A DNA stretch of 64,000 nucleotides from Flavobacteriaceae bacterium. GTDB taxonomy: Bacteria; Bacteroidota; Bacteroidia; Flavobacteriales; Flavobacteriaceae. A program made the translations under genes and the position numbers. Below are positions 1 to 8,732 of this stretch, piece after piece (the first letter of the stretch is position 1; each line of letters begins with the position of its first letter). The notes under the pieces were generated by a model that saw only the letters and a list, made by a program, of their open reading frames with translations, searched no databases and was not told the origin of the DNA. Location of the stretch: assembly GCA_029238215.1 (NCBI GenBank), contig JAQWGN010000008.1:34513-98512 (forward strand). The letters are read 5' to 3'.

Positions 1-2480
1 CCGATATGTATGCAGGACAAGACGAAGACAATCCCTATAAAGATGACAAACCCAAGTATGAAAAAGACCTTAAAAAAGGGCGTTATGTCGTTGTAAATGC
101 ATGGAAGGATGCAAGAATAAATGCAAATAGTAAGCATACTGGATTACTGCCGCGTATGTGGAGCACAGGGAATACTACCAACTACATTACCTATTATGGT
201 GCTCCCGATTTTGACATCAAGCCAGAATATCGCAATCAAGAGCAGCTTATAAATGCGATAAATGATTTTATTGGACAGGTAAATAACCAAGAGGTTGATG
301 CCAATGGTTATCATCAGTTTTTACAACGCTTTGGTTCTTACTTAGATATCGAAAAACCCAGTTTACTCGATAACCTGAACTACCTGTTTACCTTTCAGAT
401 CAATTATATGTACTTCCGCTATTTTATGTGGAATTTTGCTGGAAAGCAAAATGACGAACAGGGTAAACTCGATCCGTTTAATGGAAACTGGATAAGCGGG
501 ATTTCGTGGTTAGACAGCTTTCGTTTAGGGCCTCAAAACAATCTTTATGAGGATGCCAAAAACAATAAAGGACGCAACACCTATTATATGTTGCCCCTAC
601 TTTTAGGGTTATTGGGTGCGTTATTTTTATACCAACAAGACAAAAAACGCTTTTGGGTGTTATTGGTGTTTTTTCTGTTTACAGGACTTGCATTAAAAGT
701 ATACCTCAATGAGCGTGTTTTTGAACCTCGAGAAAGAGATTATGCTTTAGTAGGCTCATTTTACGTATTTGCCATGTGTATTGGAATTGGGGTAGTTGCC
801 CTTGCAGACAGCTTAAAAAAATTCCTATCGCCTCGTGTGGCAGTACCCGCTGCGGTCATCCTAAGTTTGCTAACCGTCCCCGTACTTTTGGGGTCGCAAA
901 ACTGGGACGATCACAATCGCTCTGGGCGTTTTACTGCACAATCGACGGCAAAAGCCTATCTAGACTCCATTGAGGAAGGAAAAGATGCCATGATTTTCAC
1001 CATCGGAGACAACGATACCTTTGCATTGTGGTACGCACAAGAAATTGAGGAATATCGTACCGATGTACGCAGCATCAATACCCAGCTACTGGCTACAGAT
1101 TGGTATATTGATCAGCTCAAGCGACGAACCTATGAAAGTTCTCCGATTCCATCCCAACTCAACCATAGTCAATATGCCTACGGCACACGAGATTATGTAA
1201 AGTACGAGGCACTAATCGATAGCGTCCGTTGGGATCTAGGTGATTTTATGGATTGGATAGCAAGTGATAATCCCCGTACACGGTATAAACATTTACTGCA
1301 ACAATACGATGTAGACATTTCAAGAATCCCTGAAGGGACACAAGAAATGGTGTATTATCCTACCAATAAAATTAGAGTGCCTGTCAATAAAGAAAATGTA
1401 CTTAAAAGTGGTGTGGTAAAACTCGAAGATGCAGATCTAATTGTAGAGTATATAGACATAGACTTACCAGAGTCTGGGATGTATAAAAACCGAATTATGA
1501 TGCTCGACATGTTGCGAAACAACGACTGGAAACGGCCTATTTACTTTACAGGAGGCAGCTATGATGACGCAGAATACATGTGGATGAAGGAATACCTTCA
1601 GTTAGAAGGATTGGTTTACAAACTTGTTCCTATCAAAACTCCTGAAAATCCAAAAAACCCATACCAAATGGGGAGGATAGACACAGACAATATGTATGAA
1701 ATTGTAAAAAAATGGGATTGGGGAAATGCGAACAGCCCAGATATTTACCACGATCCTGAAACACGCAAAAACAGCATTTCCTTCCGTAGCAACTTGGCGC
1801 GCTTAGCAGAGCAATTGGTCGAAGAGAATAACTCTGAAAAAGCCATTGAAATTTTAGATTTGGCTATGGAAAAAATGCCTCTTGACTACTTTGGTTATTA
1901 CAGCTTGGTTACTCCAATAGCTGCGACCTACTATCAAGCTGGAGAATTCGAAAAAGGAAGTGCTTTAACAACGCGACTTGCTGAAAAATACAGCGATAAA
2001 CTACGCTATTATACCTCATTTAGCACTGCAGAGCAGCAACGTTATGCAGAAACTATATTAATTGATGTAGAGCGTTATCGTGCAGTAGTTGATGTGGCCG
2101 TAAGCGCTGAAGACACTGAACATGCAAGTCAATTGGTTCAAGGTTTTATTGAAAACACCCGTACTTCCGCTCCCCTATACTCGGCATACGATTATTATAC
2201 CCCTCTAATGCCTTACATGAGCGTGCTGTTTGATGCTGATATGCCCGAATCTGGACGTTTACTTTACGATGCAATTGCTCAAGTGTATAGCAACAGGCTA
2301 TCGCTATTTAGTCAAGTTCCTGAAGAAGAACTAACTTATTATAAAGAAAGTATTTACGTTGAAATTAATGGCTATAAGGAACTCTTGGAGTCCTATCAGT
2401 CAATTGAGCCAGATTTGGAACGGGTAGCAAAAGCGAATGCAGCATTTAAAGGGTCTGTGAGCCCGTACATGGAAAATTAG
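1..2480 (+). CDS. DUF2723 family membrane protein (C-terminal part, cut by window start)
   Basis: The reading frame is open to the first base, so the N-terminus lies outside the window. About 825 residues are visible. Early hydrophobic segments (near residues 195-290) are followed by a long soluble part that includes a DNDTFALWYAQE motif and TPR-like helices near the end. This matches the C-terminal portion of the DUF2723 family, common in Bacteroidota and annotated as putative protein O-mannosyltransferase-like (GT117) membrane glycosyltransferases. The glycosyltransferase role comes from the family; the membrane segments and motif are seen. The stop overlaps the convergent thioredoxin-like gene by four bases. 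Confidence 0.85.
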   Translation, partial: DMYAGQDEDNPYKDDKPKYEKDLKKGRYVVVNAWKDARINANSKHTGLLPRMWSTGNTTNYITYYGAPDFDIKPEYRNQEQLINAINDFIGQVNNQEVDANGYHQFLQRFGSYLDIEKPSLLDNLNYLFTFQINYMYFRYFMWNFAGKQNDEQGKLDPFNGNWISGISWLDSFRLGPQNNLYEDAKNNKGRNTYYMLPLLLGLLGALFLYQQDKKRFWVLLVFFLFTGLALKVYLNERVFEPRERDYALVGSFYVFAMCIGIGVVALADSLKKFLSPRVAVPAAVILSLLTVPVLLGSQNWDDHNRSGRFTAQSTAKAYLDSIEEGKDAMIFTIGDNDTFALWYAQEIEEYRTDVRSINTQLLATDWYIDQLKRRTYESSPIPSQLNHSQYAYGTRDYVKYEALIDSVRWDLGDFMDWIASDNPRTRYKHLLQQYDVDISRIPEGTQEMVYYPTNKIRVPVNKENVLKSGVVKLEDADLIVEYIDIDLPESGMYKNRIMMLDMLRNNDWKRPIYFTGGSYDDAEYMWMKEYLQLEGLVYKLVPIKTPENPKNPYQMGRIDTDNMYEIVKKWDWGNANSPDIYHDPETRKNSISFRSNLARLAEQLVEENNSEKAIEILDLAMEKMPLDYFGYYSLVTPIAATYYQAGEFEKGSALTTRLAEKYSDKLRYYTSFSTAEQQRYAETILIDVERYRAVVDVAVSAEDTEHASQLVQGFIENTRTSAPLYSAYDYYTPLMPYMSVLFDADMPESGRLLYDAIAQVYSNRLSLFSQVPEEELTYYKESIYVEINGYKELLESYQSIEPDLERVAKANAAFKGSVSPYMEN

Positions 2481-2773
2481 ACGAAATCTTTCATCAAGCC
2501 AATGAGTGTATTGGCGTCTTGTTCACCACTTTGACGCCATACCATTTCTCCCGATTTATAAATCATGAGCGTAGGTAACCCCTTTACACGCAGGGCTTCG
2601 GCCAATTTCGGGTTTTTGTCAACGTCTATTTTTACTACTTTTCCTGCATCGCCCATAGCAGCAGCTACATCACGAAGTACCGCATGCATTTGCACGGATG
2701 GGTCATTCCAGTCTGTATAAAAGCTTAACAGAATGGGGGCATTTGCGTCAATTAATTCACCAAACTTAGACAT
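2477..2773 (-). CDS. thioredoxin-fold protein lacking the CXXC active site
   Basis: The 98-aa protein has the thioredoxin layout: the strand ending in LSFYTDW, the KIDVDKNPKLAEAL segment, and the cis-proline loop KGLPTLMIYKSG. The expected W-C-G-P-C is W22-N-D-P-S26, so both redox cysteines are replaced and dithiol exchange is not possible. The start chosen gives MSKFGELI, which places the fold normally; the frame stays open upstream and an extended form cannot be excluded. A chaperone-like or binding role is inference. It lies divergent to polA. Confidence 0.8.
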   Translation of the reverse strand: MSKFGELIDANAPILLSFYTDWNDPSVQMHAVLRDVAAAMGDAGKVVKIDVDKNPKLAEALRVKGLPTLMIYKSGEMVWRQSGEQDANTLIGLMKDFV

Positions 2774-2925
2774 AGTGTCAGTTTTATAGAGCAAAAATAC
2801 GTTTTTTCCGCAACTCAATGAATTTTGATAAAATCCGCTAATACCAAAAGCACACACCACAAAACGTTTCATTTTTTTACCTTTACCAAGAGTTGCTGTT
2901 TTTAGCACAACACTTTTTCAATTCC

Positions 2926-5727
2926 ATGGCACAAAAACGATTATTCCTCCTAGACGCATATGCACTTATTTTTCGTGGGTATTATGCTTTTATTAAAAAC
3001 CCTCGCATCAATTCTAAAGGTATGGACACCAGTGCCATATTGGGCTTTACCAATTCGCTTTTCGACGTAATTAAACGCGAACGACCCGATCATTTGGCCG
3101 TTGCTTTTGATAAAGGAGGATCAAAAGTCCGCAATGAACTATTTACCGATTACAAAGCCAATCGATCAGAAACTCCTGAGGCCATCAAAATTGCGGTACC
3201 CTACATCCAAAACTTACTTAGAGCCTTAAATATTCCTGTTGTTGAATTGGAAGGCTTTGAAGCAGATGACATCATTGGTACACTCGCCAAACAGGCCGAA
3301 AAAGAAGCTTTTCAGGTATTTATGGTAACTCCTGATAAAGATTTCGCGCAGTTGGTCTCAGAAAATATCTTTATGTACCGCCCAGCACGTATGGGGAATG
3401 GGATTGAAATATGGGGAATCCCTGAAGTTCAAAAGAAGTTTGAGATAGAGCGTCCAGAACAAGTCATTGATTATTTGGGCATGATGGGCGATGCGGTAGA
3501 TAACATTCCTGGACTCCCTGGAGTTGGCGATAAAACTGCAAAAAAGTTTTTAGCGCAATACGGTAGTATGGAGGCACTTTTGGAAAATACGGCAGACCTA
3601 AAGGGTAAAATGAAAGAACGTGTTGAGGCCAACAAAGAATTGGGTATTTTGTCCAAAAAACTCGCCCGGATTTTACTCGATGTTCCCGTACAATTTGATG
3701 CAGAGTCTTATATTCTTAGTGAGCCTGATGTGGAAGCCGTACGTTCCATTTTTTTAGAACTTGAATTTAGACGCCTAAGCGAATCTTTTGTTAAAATATT
3801 TAGTCCAGCACAAGCTGCTGAAACCCCCAAAGAAGCCGAGAAACAGGCGCCTGCAATGGCATTTGACTTGTTTAATCAACCTGGTGGTGGGCAAGCCGAA
3901 AGCGTTTCAGCATTTAAGTCGTTAGCCTCCACAGCGCACCACTACCAATGCGTAAGTACCGAAATGGAACTTAGGTTGTTGCTTAAAACCCTTATGCAAC
4001 AAAAAAGCGTGTGCTTTGATACGGAAACTACAGGTCTTGACCCCATAACGGCTGAACTCGTGGGAATTGCCTTTTGTTGGAAAGCGCATACCGGCTACTA
4101 TGTTCCTATTTCGGAAAACGAAAAAGAGCGTAACGACACCCTTGAAACCCTAAAACCATTTTTTGCCGACGTTGCAATAGAAAAGGTTGGACAAAATTTA
4201 AAGTTTGATATTAAAGTTATGCAGCAACAAGGCGTCATAATTAAAGGTCCGTTGTTTGACACCATGCTTGCGCATTATATAATCAACCCCGATATGCGCC
4301 ACAATATGGATGTTTTAGCTGAAACTTATTTAGGATATCAGCCCAAGCCCATTACTGACTTGATTGGAAAAAAAGGGAAAAATCAAGGTTCGATGCGCGA
4401 TGTTCCTTTGGATCAACAAACGGAATATGCTGCCGAAGATGCTGATATTACCTGGCAACTTAAAGAACATTTTGAAGTCGAACTAGGCAAAAACGAACAA
4501 AGAAGGCTATTGGACGACGTAGAGCATCCGTTGGTAGGAGTGCTTGCCGCTATGGAACTGGCAGGAATTGGGATTGATGTACCGTACTTGAATACCATGG
4601 CTAAACAATTAGATCAAGAAGCCAAGGCATTAGAAGCACGTGTTTTTGAACAAGCGGGAGAAACATTTAACCTCGCCTCGCCAAAGCAACTCGGAATTGT
4701 TTTATTTGACAAACTAAAGCTTGTAGACAAACCCAAGAAAACAAAAACAGGACAATACTCCACGGCTGAAGATGTGTTGTCTTCCTTAGCAAAGGACCAT
4801 TCAATAATAGCGGATATTTTGGAATGGCGAAGTGTCCAAAAACTAAACAACACCTATGTTTCTGCTTTGCCTAACGAAGTAAATCCTAAAACACAACGCA
4901 TCCATACAATATATAACCAAGCGGTAGCTGCAACGGGCAGGCTCAGTAGCAACCACCCTAACTTGCAAAATATCCCTATTAGAACTCCACGAGGGCAACA
5001 AGTGCGAAAAGCCTTTGTAGCCAAGGATGCAAACCATGTGTTGGTCGCTGCAGATTACTCCCAAATTGAGCTTCGTATTATCGCATCATTAAGCGAAGAT
5101 CCAAACATGTTGGCTGCCTTTCAAAACAACGAAGACATTCATGCCGCCACGGCAGCTCGAGTTTTTGGCGTGCCCTTAGACCAAGTAACCAGAGAGCAAC
5201 GTAGCCAAGCCAAAACAGTAAACTTTGGAATCATTTATGGTGTGTCTGCATTTGGGCTTAGTAACCAAACGACGCTTAATCGCACTGAGGCTAAAACGCT
5301 TATCGATGCCTATTATGAAAGTTATCCTAAGCTTAGAGAATACATGAGCGATCAAGTAAACTTTGCTCGTGAGAACGGCTATGTGGCTACGGTTTTGGGT
5401 AGAAGACGTTATCTAAAAGATATAAACTCACAGAATGCTATTGTGCGTGGTGCTGCTGAACGGAATGCTGTAAATGCGCCCATTCAAGGAAGTGCTGCGG
5501 ATATTATTAAACTTGCCATGCTGCGGATTCATGACCGTATGCAAAATGAGCAATTCCAAGCGCAAATGCTGCTACAGGTACATGATGAACTGGTGTTTGA
5601 GTGCCCAAAAACAGAATTAGAGGCCTTAAAAAAACTTATAAAAACCTCGATGGAAGAGGCCTATTCACTTCGTGTACCATTGACTGTAGATATTGGGATT
5701 GGGGACAATTGGCTAGAGGCGCATTGA
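2926..5727 (+). CDS. polA: DNA polymerase I
   Basis: The 933-aa protein carries all three domains. The N-terminal 5'-3' exonuclease begins KRLFLLDAYALIFRGYYAF. The proofreading exonuclease has its DTETTG motif starting at D365. The polymerase domain shows motif A DYSQIELR (D710), motif B RSQAKTVNFGIIYG, and motif C QVHDELVFE (H886, D887). Both exonuclease and polymerase catalytic acids are present, so gap filling, Okazaki primer removal and repair synthesis are expected. The start MAQKRLF was chosen because it begins directly at the exonuclease fold; an upstream ATG adds only 11 unconserved-looking residues. Confidence 0.97.
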   Translation: MAQKRLFLLDAYALIFRGYYAFIKNPRINSKGMDTSAILGFTNSLFDVIKRERPDHLAVAFDKGGSKVRNELFTDYKANRSETPEAIKIAVPYIQNLLRALNIPVVELEGFEADDIIGTLAKQAEKEAFQVFMVTPDKDFAQLVSENIFMYRPARMGNGIEIWGIPEVQKKFEIERPEQVIDYLGMMGDAVDNIPGLPGVGDKTAKKFLAQYGSMEALLENTADLKGKMKERVEANKELGILSKKLARILLDVPVQFDAESYILSEPDVEAVRSIFLELEFRRLSESFVKIFSPAQAAETPKEAEKQAPAMAFDLFNQPGGGQAESVSAFKSLASTAHHYQCVSTEMELRLLLKTLMQQKSVCFDTETTGLDPITAELVGIAFCWKAHTGYYVPISENEKERNDTLETLKPFFADVAIEKVGQNLKFDIKVMQQQGVIIKGPLFDTMLAHYIINPDMRHNMDVLAETYLGYQPKPITDLIGKKGKNQGSMRDVPLDQQTEYAAEDADITWQLKEHFEVELGKNEQRRLLDDVEHPLVGVLAAMELAGIGIDVPYLNTMAKQLDQEAKALEARVFEQAGETFNLASPKQLGIVLFDKLKLVDKPKKTKTGQYSTAEDVLSSLAKDHSIIADILEWRSVQKLNNTYVSALPNEVNPKTQRIHTIYNQAVAATGRLSSNHPNLQNIPIRTPRGQQVRKAFVAKDANHVLVAADYSQIELRIIASLSEDPNMLAAFQNNEDIHAATAARVFGVPLDQVTREQRSQAKTVNFGIIYGVSAFGLSNQTTLNRTEAKTLIDAYYESYPKLREYMSDQVNFARENGYVATVLGRRRYLKDINSQNAIVRGAAERNAVNAPIQGSAADIIKLAMLRIHDRMQNEQFQAQMLLQVHDELVFECPKTELEALKKLIKTSMEEAYSLRVPLTVDIGIGDNWLEAH

Positions 5728-5755
5728 TAGGCTTTAAACAAATCCAAAAATTGGG

Positions 5756-5786
5756 TTTGCATTATTGGGGATAGTTTGTACATTTG
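5756..5786 (+). promoter_or_regulatory. promoter for rplM-rpsI (Bacteroidota sigma-70 type)
   Basis: TTTG at 5756-5759 is followed after 19 bases by TACATTTG at 5779-5786. This matches the Bacteroidota consensus TTTG-N19-TAnnTTTG at every fixed position. Transcription would start near 5793, about 50 bases before rplM. Confidence 0.75.
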
Positions 5787-5795
5787 CAGCCCGCT

Positions 5796-5819
5796 AAACA
5801 GAGGTATTTTCTGTTTTTT
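5796..5819 (+). promoter_or_regulatory. hairpin with U-tract in the rplM leader
   Basis: AAACAGA (5796-5802) pairs with TCTGTTT (5810-5816) across a 7-nt loop, and the run of T continues to 5819. It lies right after the predicted transcription start and before rplM. The shape resembles an intrinsic terminator, so an attenuator responding to L13 is possible. Leaders upstream of L13 genes have been proposed in Bacteroidia; whether this is a member is inference. Confidence 0.4.
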
Positions 5820-5842
5820 GGTAACGAGCAAAAACATATCCT

Positions 5843-6298
5843 GTGGACTCATTAAGTTATAAAACCGTATCCATCAACAAGCAAAACGCTGATAAACAGT
5901 GGGTTGTAGTTGATGCCGCCGACCAAATTTTAGGTCGCTTTTCGTCTAAAGTAGCCAAGCTGCTACGTGGTAAGTACAAGCCTAGCTTTACCCCTCACGT
6001 AGATTGTGGCGATAACGTAATTGTTATCAATGCAGAAAAAATCAAGCTTACTGGCAACAAATGGACCGATAAAACCTATATCCGCCACACAGGCTATCCT
6101 GGTGGACAACGTTCGCTAACTGCTATTGAGGTCTTTGAAAAAGATCCAAACCGCGTGGTTGAAAAAGCCGTGAAGGGTATGCTTCCAAAAAACAAATTAG
6201 GCGCTGAGCTGTTCCGCAACTTATACGTTGTTACGGGTGCAGAGCACGCTCACGGGGGTCAAAAACCCACAGAACTAAACATCAACGAGTTAAACTAA
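5843..6298 (+). CDS. rplM: 50S ribosomal protein L13
   Basis: The 151-aa product is full length for L13, with the conserved WVVVDAADQILGRFSSKVAKLLRGK region and the GMLPKNKLG segment near the C-terminus. It begins with GTG; the usual family N-terminus is xxLSYKTVS, and this start gives exactly that, so a non-ATG start is likely. It is followed two bases later by rpsI, the standard L13-S9 pair, and has its own promoter and leader. Confidence 0.96.
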   Translation: MDSLSYKTVSINKQNADKQWVVVDAADQILGRFSSKVAKLLRGKYKPSFTPHVDCGDNVIVINAEKIKLTGNKWTDKTYIRHTGYPGGQRSLTAIEVFEKDPNRVVEKAVKGMLPKNKLGAELFRNLYVVTGAEHAHGGQKPTELNINELN

Positions 6299-6299
6299 T

Positions 6300-6686
6300 A
6301 TGGAAACCATCCACAAAATTGGTCGTCGCAAAACAGCCATAGCCAGAATATTCCTTTCAGAAGGAAAAGGTGAAATCACGGTAAATAAAAAACCATTGGC
6401 CGAATATTTTGCGCCAGCGACACTACAATACAAAGTAAATCAACCTTTTGCCTTAACAGAAACTGCAGGTCAATATAACCTAAAAGTGACTGTTGTAGGT
6501 GGAGGACCTAACGGCCAAGCTGAAGCAGTTCGCTTAGCAATATCCCGTGCGCTTTGTTCAATTGATGAAGAATATCGTACCGTGCTTAAGCCTGAAGGCC
6601 TGCTTACTCGTGATCCTAGAATGGTTGAGCGTAAAAAATTCGGTCAAAAGAAAGCACGTAAGAAATTCCAATTCTCGAAACGTTAA
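6300..6686 (+). CDS. rpsI: 30S ribosomal protein S9
   Basis: The 128-aa protein starts IHKIGRRKTAIARIFL and ends in the invariant basic tail KKARKKFQFSKR, whose terminal Lys-Arg reaches the P-site tRNA in the ribosome. It is cotranscribed with rplM. A hairpin GTTGCG-TTTA-CGCAAC (6694-6709) lies just after the stop, but without a T-run it is a weak terminator candidate. Confidence 0.97.
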   Translation: METIHKIGRRKTAIARIFLSEGKGEITVNKKPLAEYFAPATLQYKVNQPFALTETAGQYNLKVTVVGGGPNGQAEAVRLAISRALCSIDEEYRTVLKPEGLLTRDPRMVERKKFGQKKARKKFQFSKR

Positions 6687-6749
6687 GAGTACCGTTGCGT
6701 TTACGCAACATCAAGTTCATTTAAATATCATTAATTTGTTGCCATTAGT

Positions 6750-6800
6750 TTAGCATCTAAATAGCCAAGGCCGAACAACTCGCCACTTGGATATTGCTAA
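6750..6800 (+). promoter_or_regulatory. candidate structured leader RNA of rpsB
   Basis: Two nested perfect stems lie 25 bases before the rpsB start: outer TTAGCA (6750-6755) with TGCTAA (6795-6800), and inner CCAAG (6765-6769) with CTTGG (6786-6790). The apical loop is 16 nt. A TTAATTTG box at 6731-6738, one base off the -7 consensus, could start transcription just upstream. The form suits an autoregulatory site bound by S2. The pairing is seen; the regulation is inferred. Confidence 0.45.
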
Positions 6801-6825
6801 TCAGGGAACGTAAACTATTACAACA

Positions 6826-7809
6826 ATGTCTAAAATAGAAGTCAAAGACCTATTAACTGCCGGAGTGCATTTTGGTCACCTTACCCGCAAGTGGAACCCC
6901 AATATGGCGCCATATATTTATATGGAACGCAACGGGATTCACATTATCAACCTATACAAATCGGTTGCTAAAATTGAAGAAGCAAACGAAGCCCTAAAGA
7001 AAATCGCTGCTTCTGGTCGCAAAATCTTATTTGTTGCCACAAAAAAACAAGCAAAAGATATCGTTTCTGAAAAAGTAGCGAATGTAAACATGCCGTATAT
7101 CACAGAGCGCTGGCCTGGAGGGATGCTTACCAACTTTGTAACCATCCGTAAAGCTGTTAAAAAGATGGCCGCTATCGATAAAATGAAAGCAGATGGTACT
7201 TTTGAGACACTTTCTAAAAAAGAAAAATTACAAGTGAGTCGTTTACGTGCAAAACTCGAAAAGAACCTTGGCTCTATTTCTGACATGACGCGTTTACCTG
7301 GTGCCTTATTTATTGTAGATACGCGCCGTGAGCACATTGCTGTTAAAGAAGCACAAAAACTGAATATTCCTATTTTTGCGATGGTAGATACTAACGCAGA
7401 TCCTAGAGAAGTAGATTATATCATCCCAGCAAACGATGATGCATCTAAATCGATTGACAAAATCATGACGCTTGTTACGGATGCTGTTGCAGAGGGACTT
7501 AAAGAACGTCAAAAAGACAAAACAGAAGCTGATGCTGCTGCAACTGAAGGTGAATTAGTAGCGCCAACAACAGAAGAAGTCGTTGCTGAAGCGGCTCAAG
7601 CAACAGAAGCTGTAGCGCCTGTCGAAACTACTAAAGAAGCTGTTGAAGAAGTTACTCCTGTTAAAGAAAAAGTTGCGGCTAAAAAGTCTGCTGCTAAAAA
7701 ATCTGCTGCTAAAAAATCTGCTGCTAAAGCTAAGGAAGAAACTCCAGAAACTGAAGAAGCTGTTGCTCCTGAAGTAGAAACTGAAGAACCAACTGAAGAA
7801 GACAACTAA
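6826..7809 (+). CDS. rpsB: 30S ribosomal protein S2 with long C-terminal extension
   Basis: Residues 1 to about 230 form a normal S2: LLTAGVHFGHLTRKWNPNM at the start, ERWPGGMLTNF and FIVDTRREHIAVKEA inside. The remaining roughly 95 residues are a low-complexity tail rich in E, A, T and V, interrupted by a basic block of AKKSA repeats. The usual family length is about 240-250, so the tail is an addition. It is followed by tsf after 11 bases, the standard pair. Confidence 0.96.
   Translation: MSKIEVKDLLTAGVHFGHLTRKWNPNMAPYIYMERNGIHIINLYKSVAKIEEANEALKKIAASGRKILFVATKKQAKDIVSEKVANVNMPYITERWPGGMLTNFVTIRKAVKKMAAIDKMKADGTFETLSKKEKLQVSRLRAKLEKNLGSISDMTRLPGALFIVDTRREHIAVKEAQKLNIPIFAMVDTNADPREVDYIIPANDDASKSIDKIMTLVTDAVAEGLKERQKDKTEADAAATEGELVAPTTEEVVAEAAQATEAVAPVETTKEAVEEVTPVKEKVAAKKSAAKKSAAKKSAAKAKEETPETEEAVAPEVETEEPTEEDN
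7681..7725 (+). repeat. three 15-bp tandem repeats inside rpsB
   Basis: The unit AAAAAATCTGCTGCT is present three times in a row, with one base difference in the first copy. Each unit encodes KKSAA. Unit number could change by slippage without breaking the frame. Confidence 0.85.
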
Positions 7810-7820
7810 TACAAAAAGCT

Positions 7821-8648
7821 ATGTCAAAAATTACTGCTGCTGAAGTAAATAAGCTGCGCAAATCAACAGGCGCAGGTATGATGGACTGTAAAAAAGCCTT
7901 GGTAGAAGCCGAAGGTGACTTTGAAGCTGCTATTGAATTCCTTCGTAAGAAAGGACAGAAAGTAGCTGCAAACCGTGCCGATCGCGAATCGTCTGAAGGA
8001 GCTGTTATTGCTCGAGTAAACGACGACGCTACCGCTGGTGTTGTAGTTTCTATCAATTGTGAAACAGACTTTGTTGCCAAAAACGATACCTATTTAGAAC
8101 TTGCTAATAAAATGGCCGATATCGCCCTTGCGCATCGTTCAAAAGAAACTTTCTTGGCGGCTAGCTTTGAAGATGGGCTTACCGTTTCCGAAAAGCTAAC
8201 CGAACAAACTGGTTTGATTGGAGAAAAAGTAGAAATTGGAGGATTTGAGCGTTTAGAAGCTCCTTTTGTTGGATCATACATCCACGCTGGAAATAAAATC
8301 GCAACACTTGTAAGCCTTTCAGCATCTGTTGAAGGAGCAGCTGAAGCGGCAAAAAATGTAGCCATGCAAGCCGCTGCTATGAATCCTATAGCACTTAATG
8401 AAGATGGTGTTGATGCTGCCGTAATCGAAAAAGAAATTGAAATTGCAAAAGATCAATTGCGTCAAGAAGGCAAACCAGAAGCCATGCTTGATAACATTGC
8501 AAAAGGTAAAATCAAACGTTTCTTTAAAGATAACACCTTGGTAAATCAAGACTTTATTAAAGATGGCAAGCAGAGCGTCTCAGCTTATGTTCAATCAGTA
8601 CATGCTGATCTTACCGTAACAGGCTTTAAGCGTTTGGCGCTGGGATAA
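7821..8648 (+). CDS. tsf: translation elongation factor Ts
   Basis: The 275-aa protein begins with the EF-Ts N-terminal helical module (VNKLRKSTGAGMMDCKKAL) and continues with the paired TDFVAKND dimerisation core, the standard nucleotide-exchange factor for EF-Tu. Length and domain order are normal. It is the last gene of the rpsB-tsf unit and is followed by a clear terminator. Confidence 0.97.
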   Translation: MSKITAAEVNKLRKSTGAGMMDCKKALVEAEGDFEAAIEFLRKKGQKVAANRADRESSEGAVIARVNDDATAGVVVSINCETDFVAKNDTYLELANKMADIALAHRSKETFLAASFEDGLTVSEKLTEQTGLIGEKVEIGGFERLEAPFVGSYIHAGNKIATLVSLSASVEGAAEAAKNVAMQAAAMNPIALNEDGVDAAVIEKEIEIAKDQLRQEGKPEAMLDNIAKGKIKRFFKDNTLVNQDFIKDGKQSVSAYVQSVHADLTVTGFKRLALG

Positions 8649-8674
8649 TGCCAAAATCATGTTAAAGTATTCAT

Positions 8675-8703
8675 AAAGACCTCCACCTTGGAGGTCTTTT
8701 TTT
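8675..8703 (+). terminator. intrinsic terminator of rpsB-tsf
   Basis: AAAGACCTCC (8675-8684) pairs perfectly with GGAGGTCTTT (8690-8699) over a 5-nt loop, and seven T bases end the site. It lies about 25 bases after the tsf stop. Confidence 0.9.
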
Positions 8704-8732
8704 ATATTGGCAATTCCAAATTATTTAACCTA

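Noticed and set aside
6694..6709. Intrinsic terminator after rpsI
   Set aside because: The 6-bp hairpin is perfect but no run of T follows, so termination is not supported.
6939..7337. A 132-aa reading frame antisense to rpsB
   Set aside because: It is a shadow of the S2 coding frame with no protein-like features.
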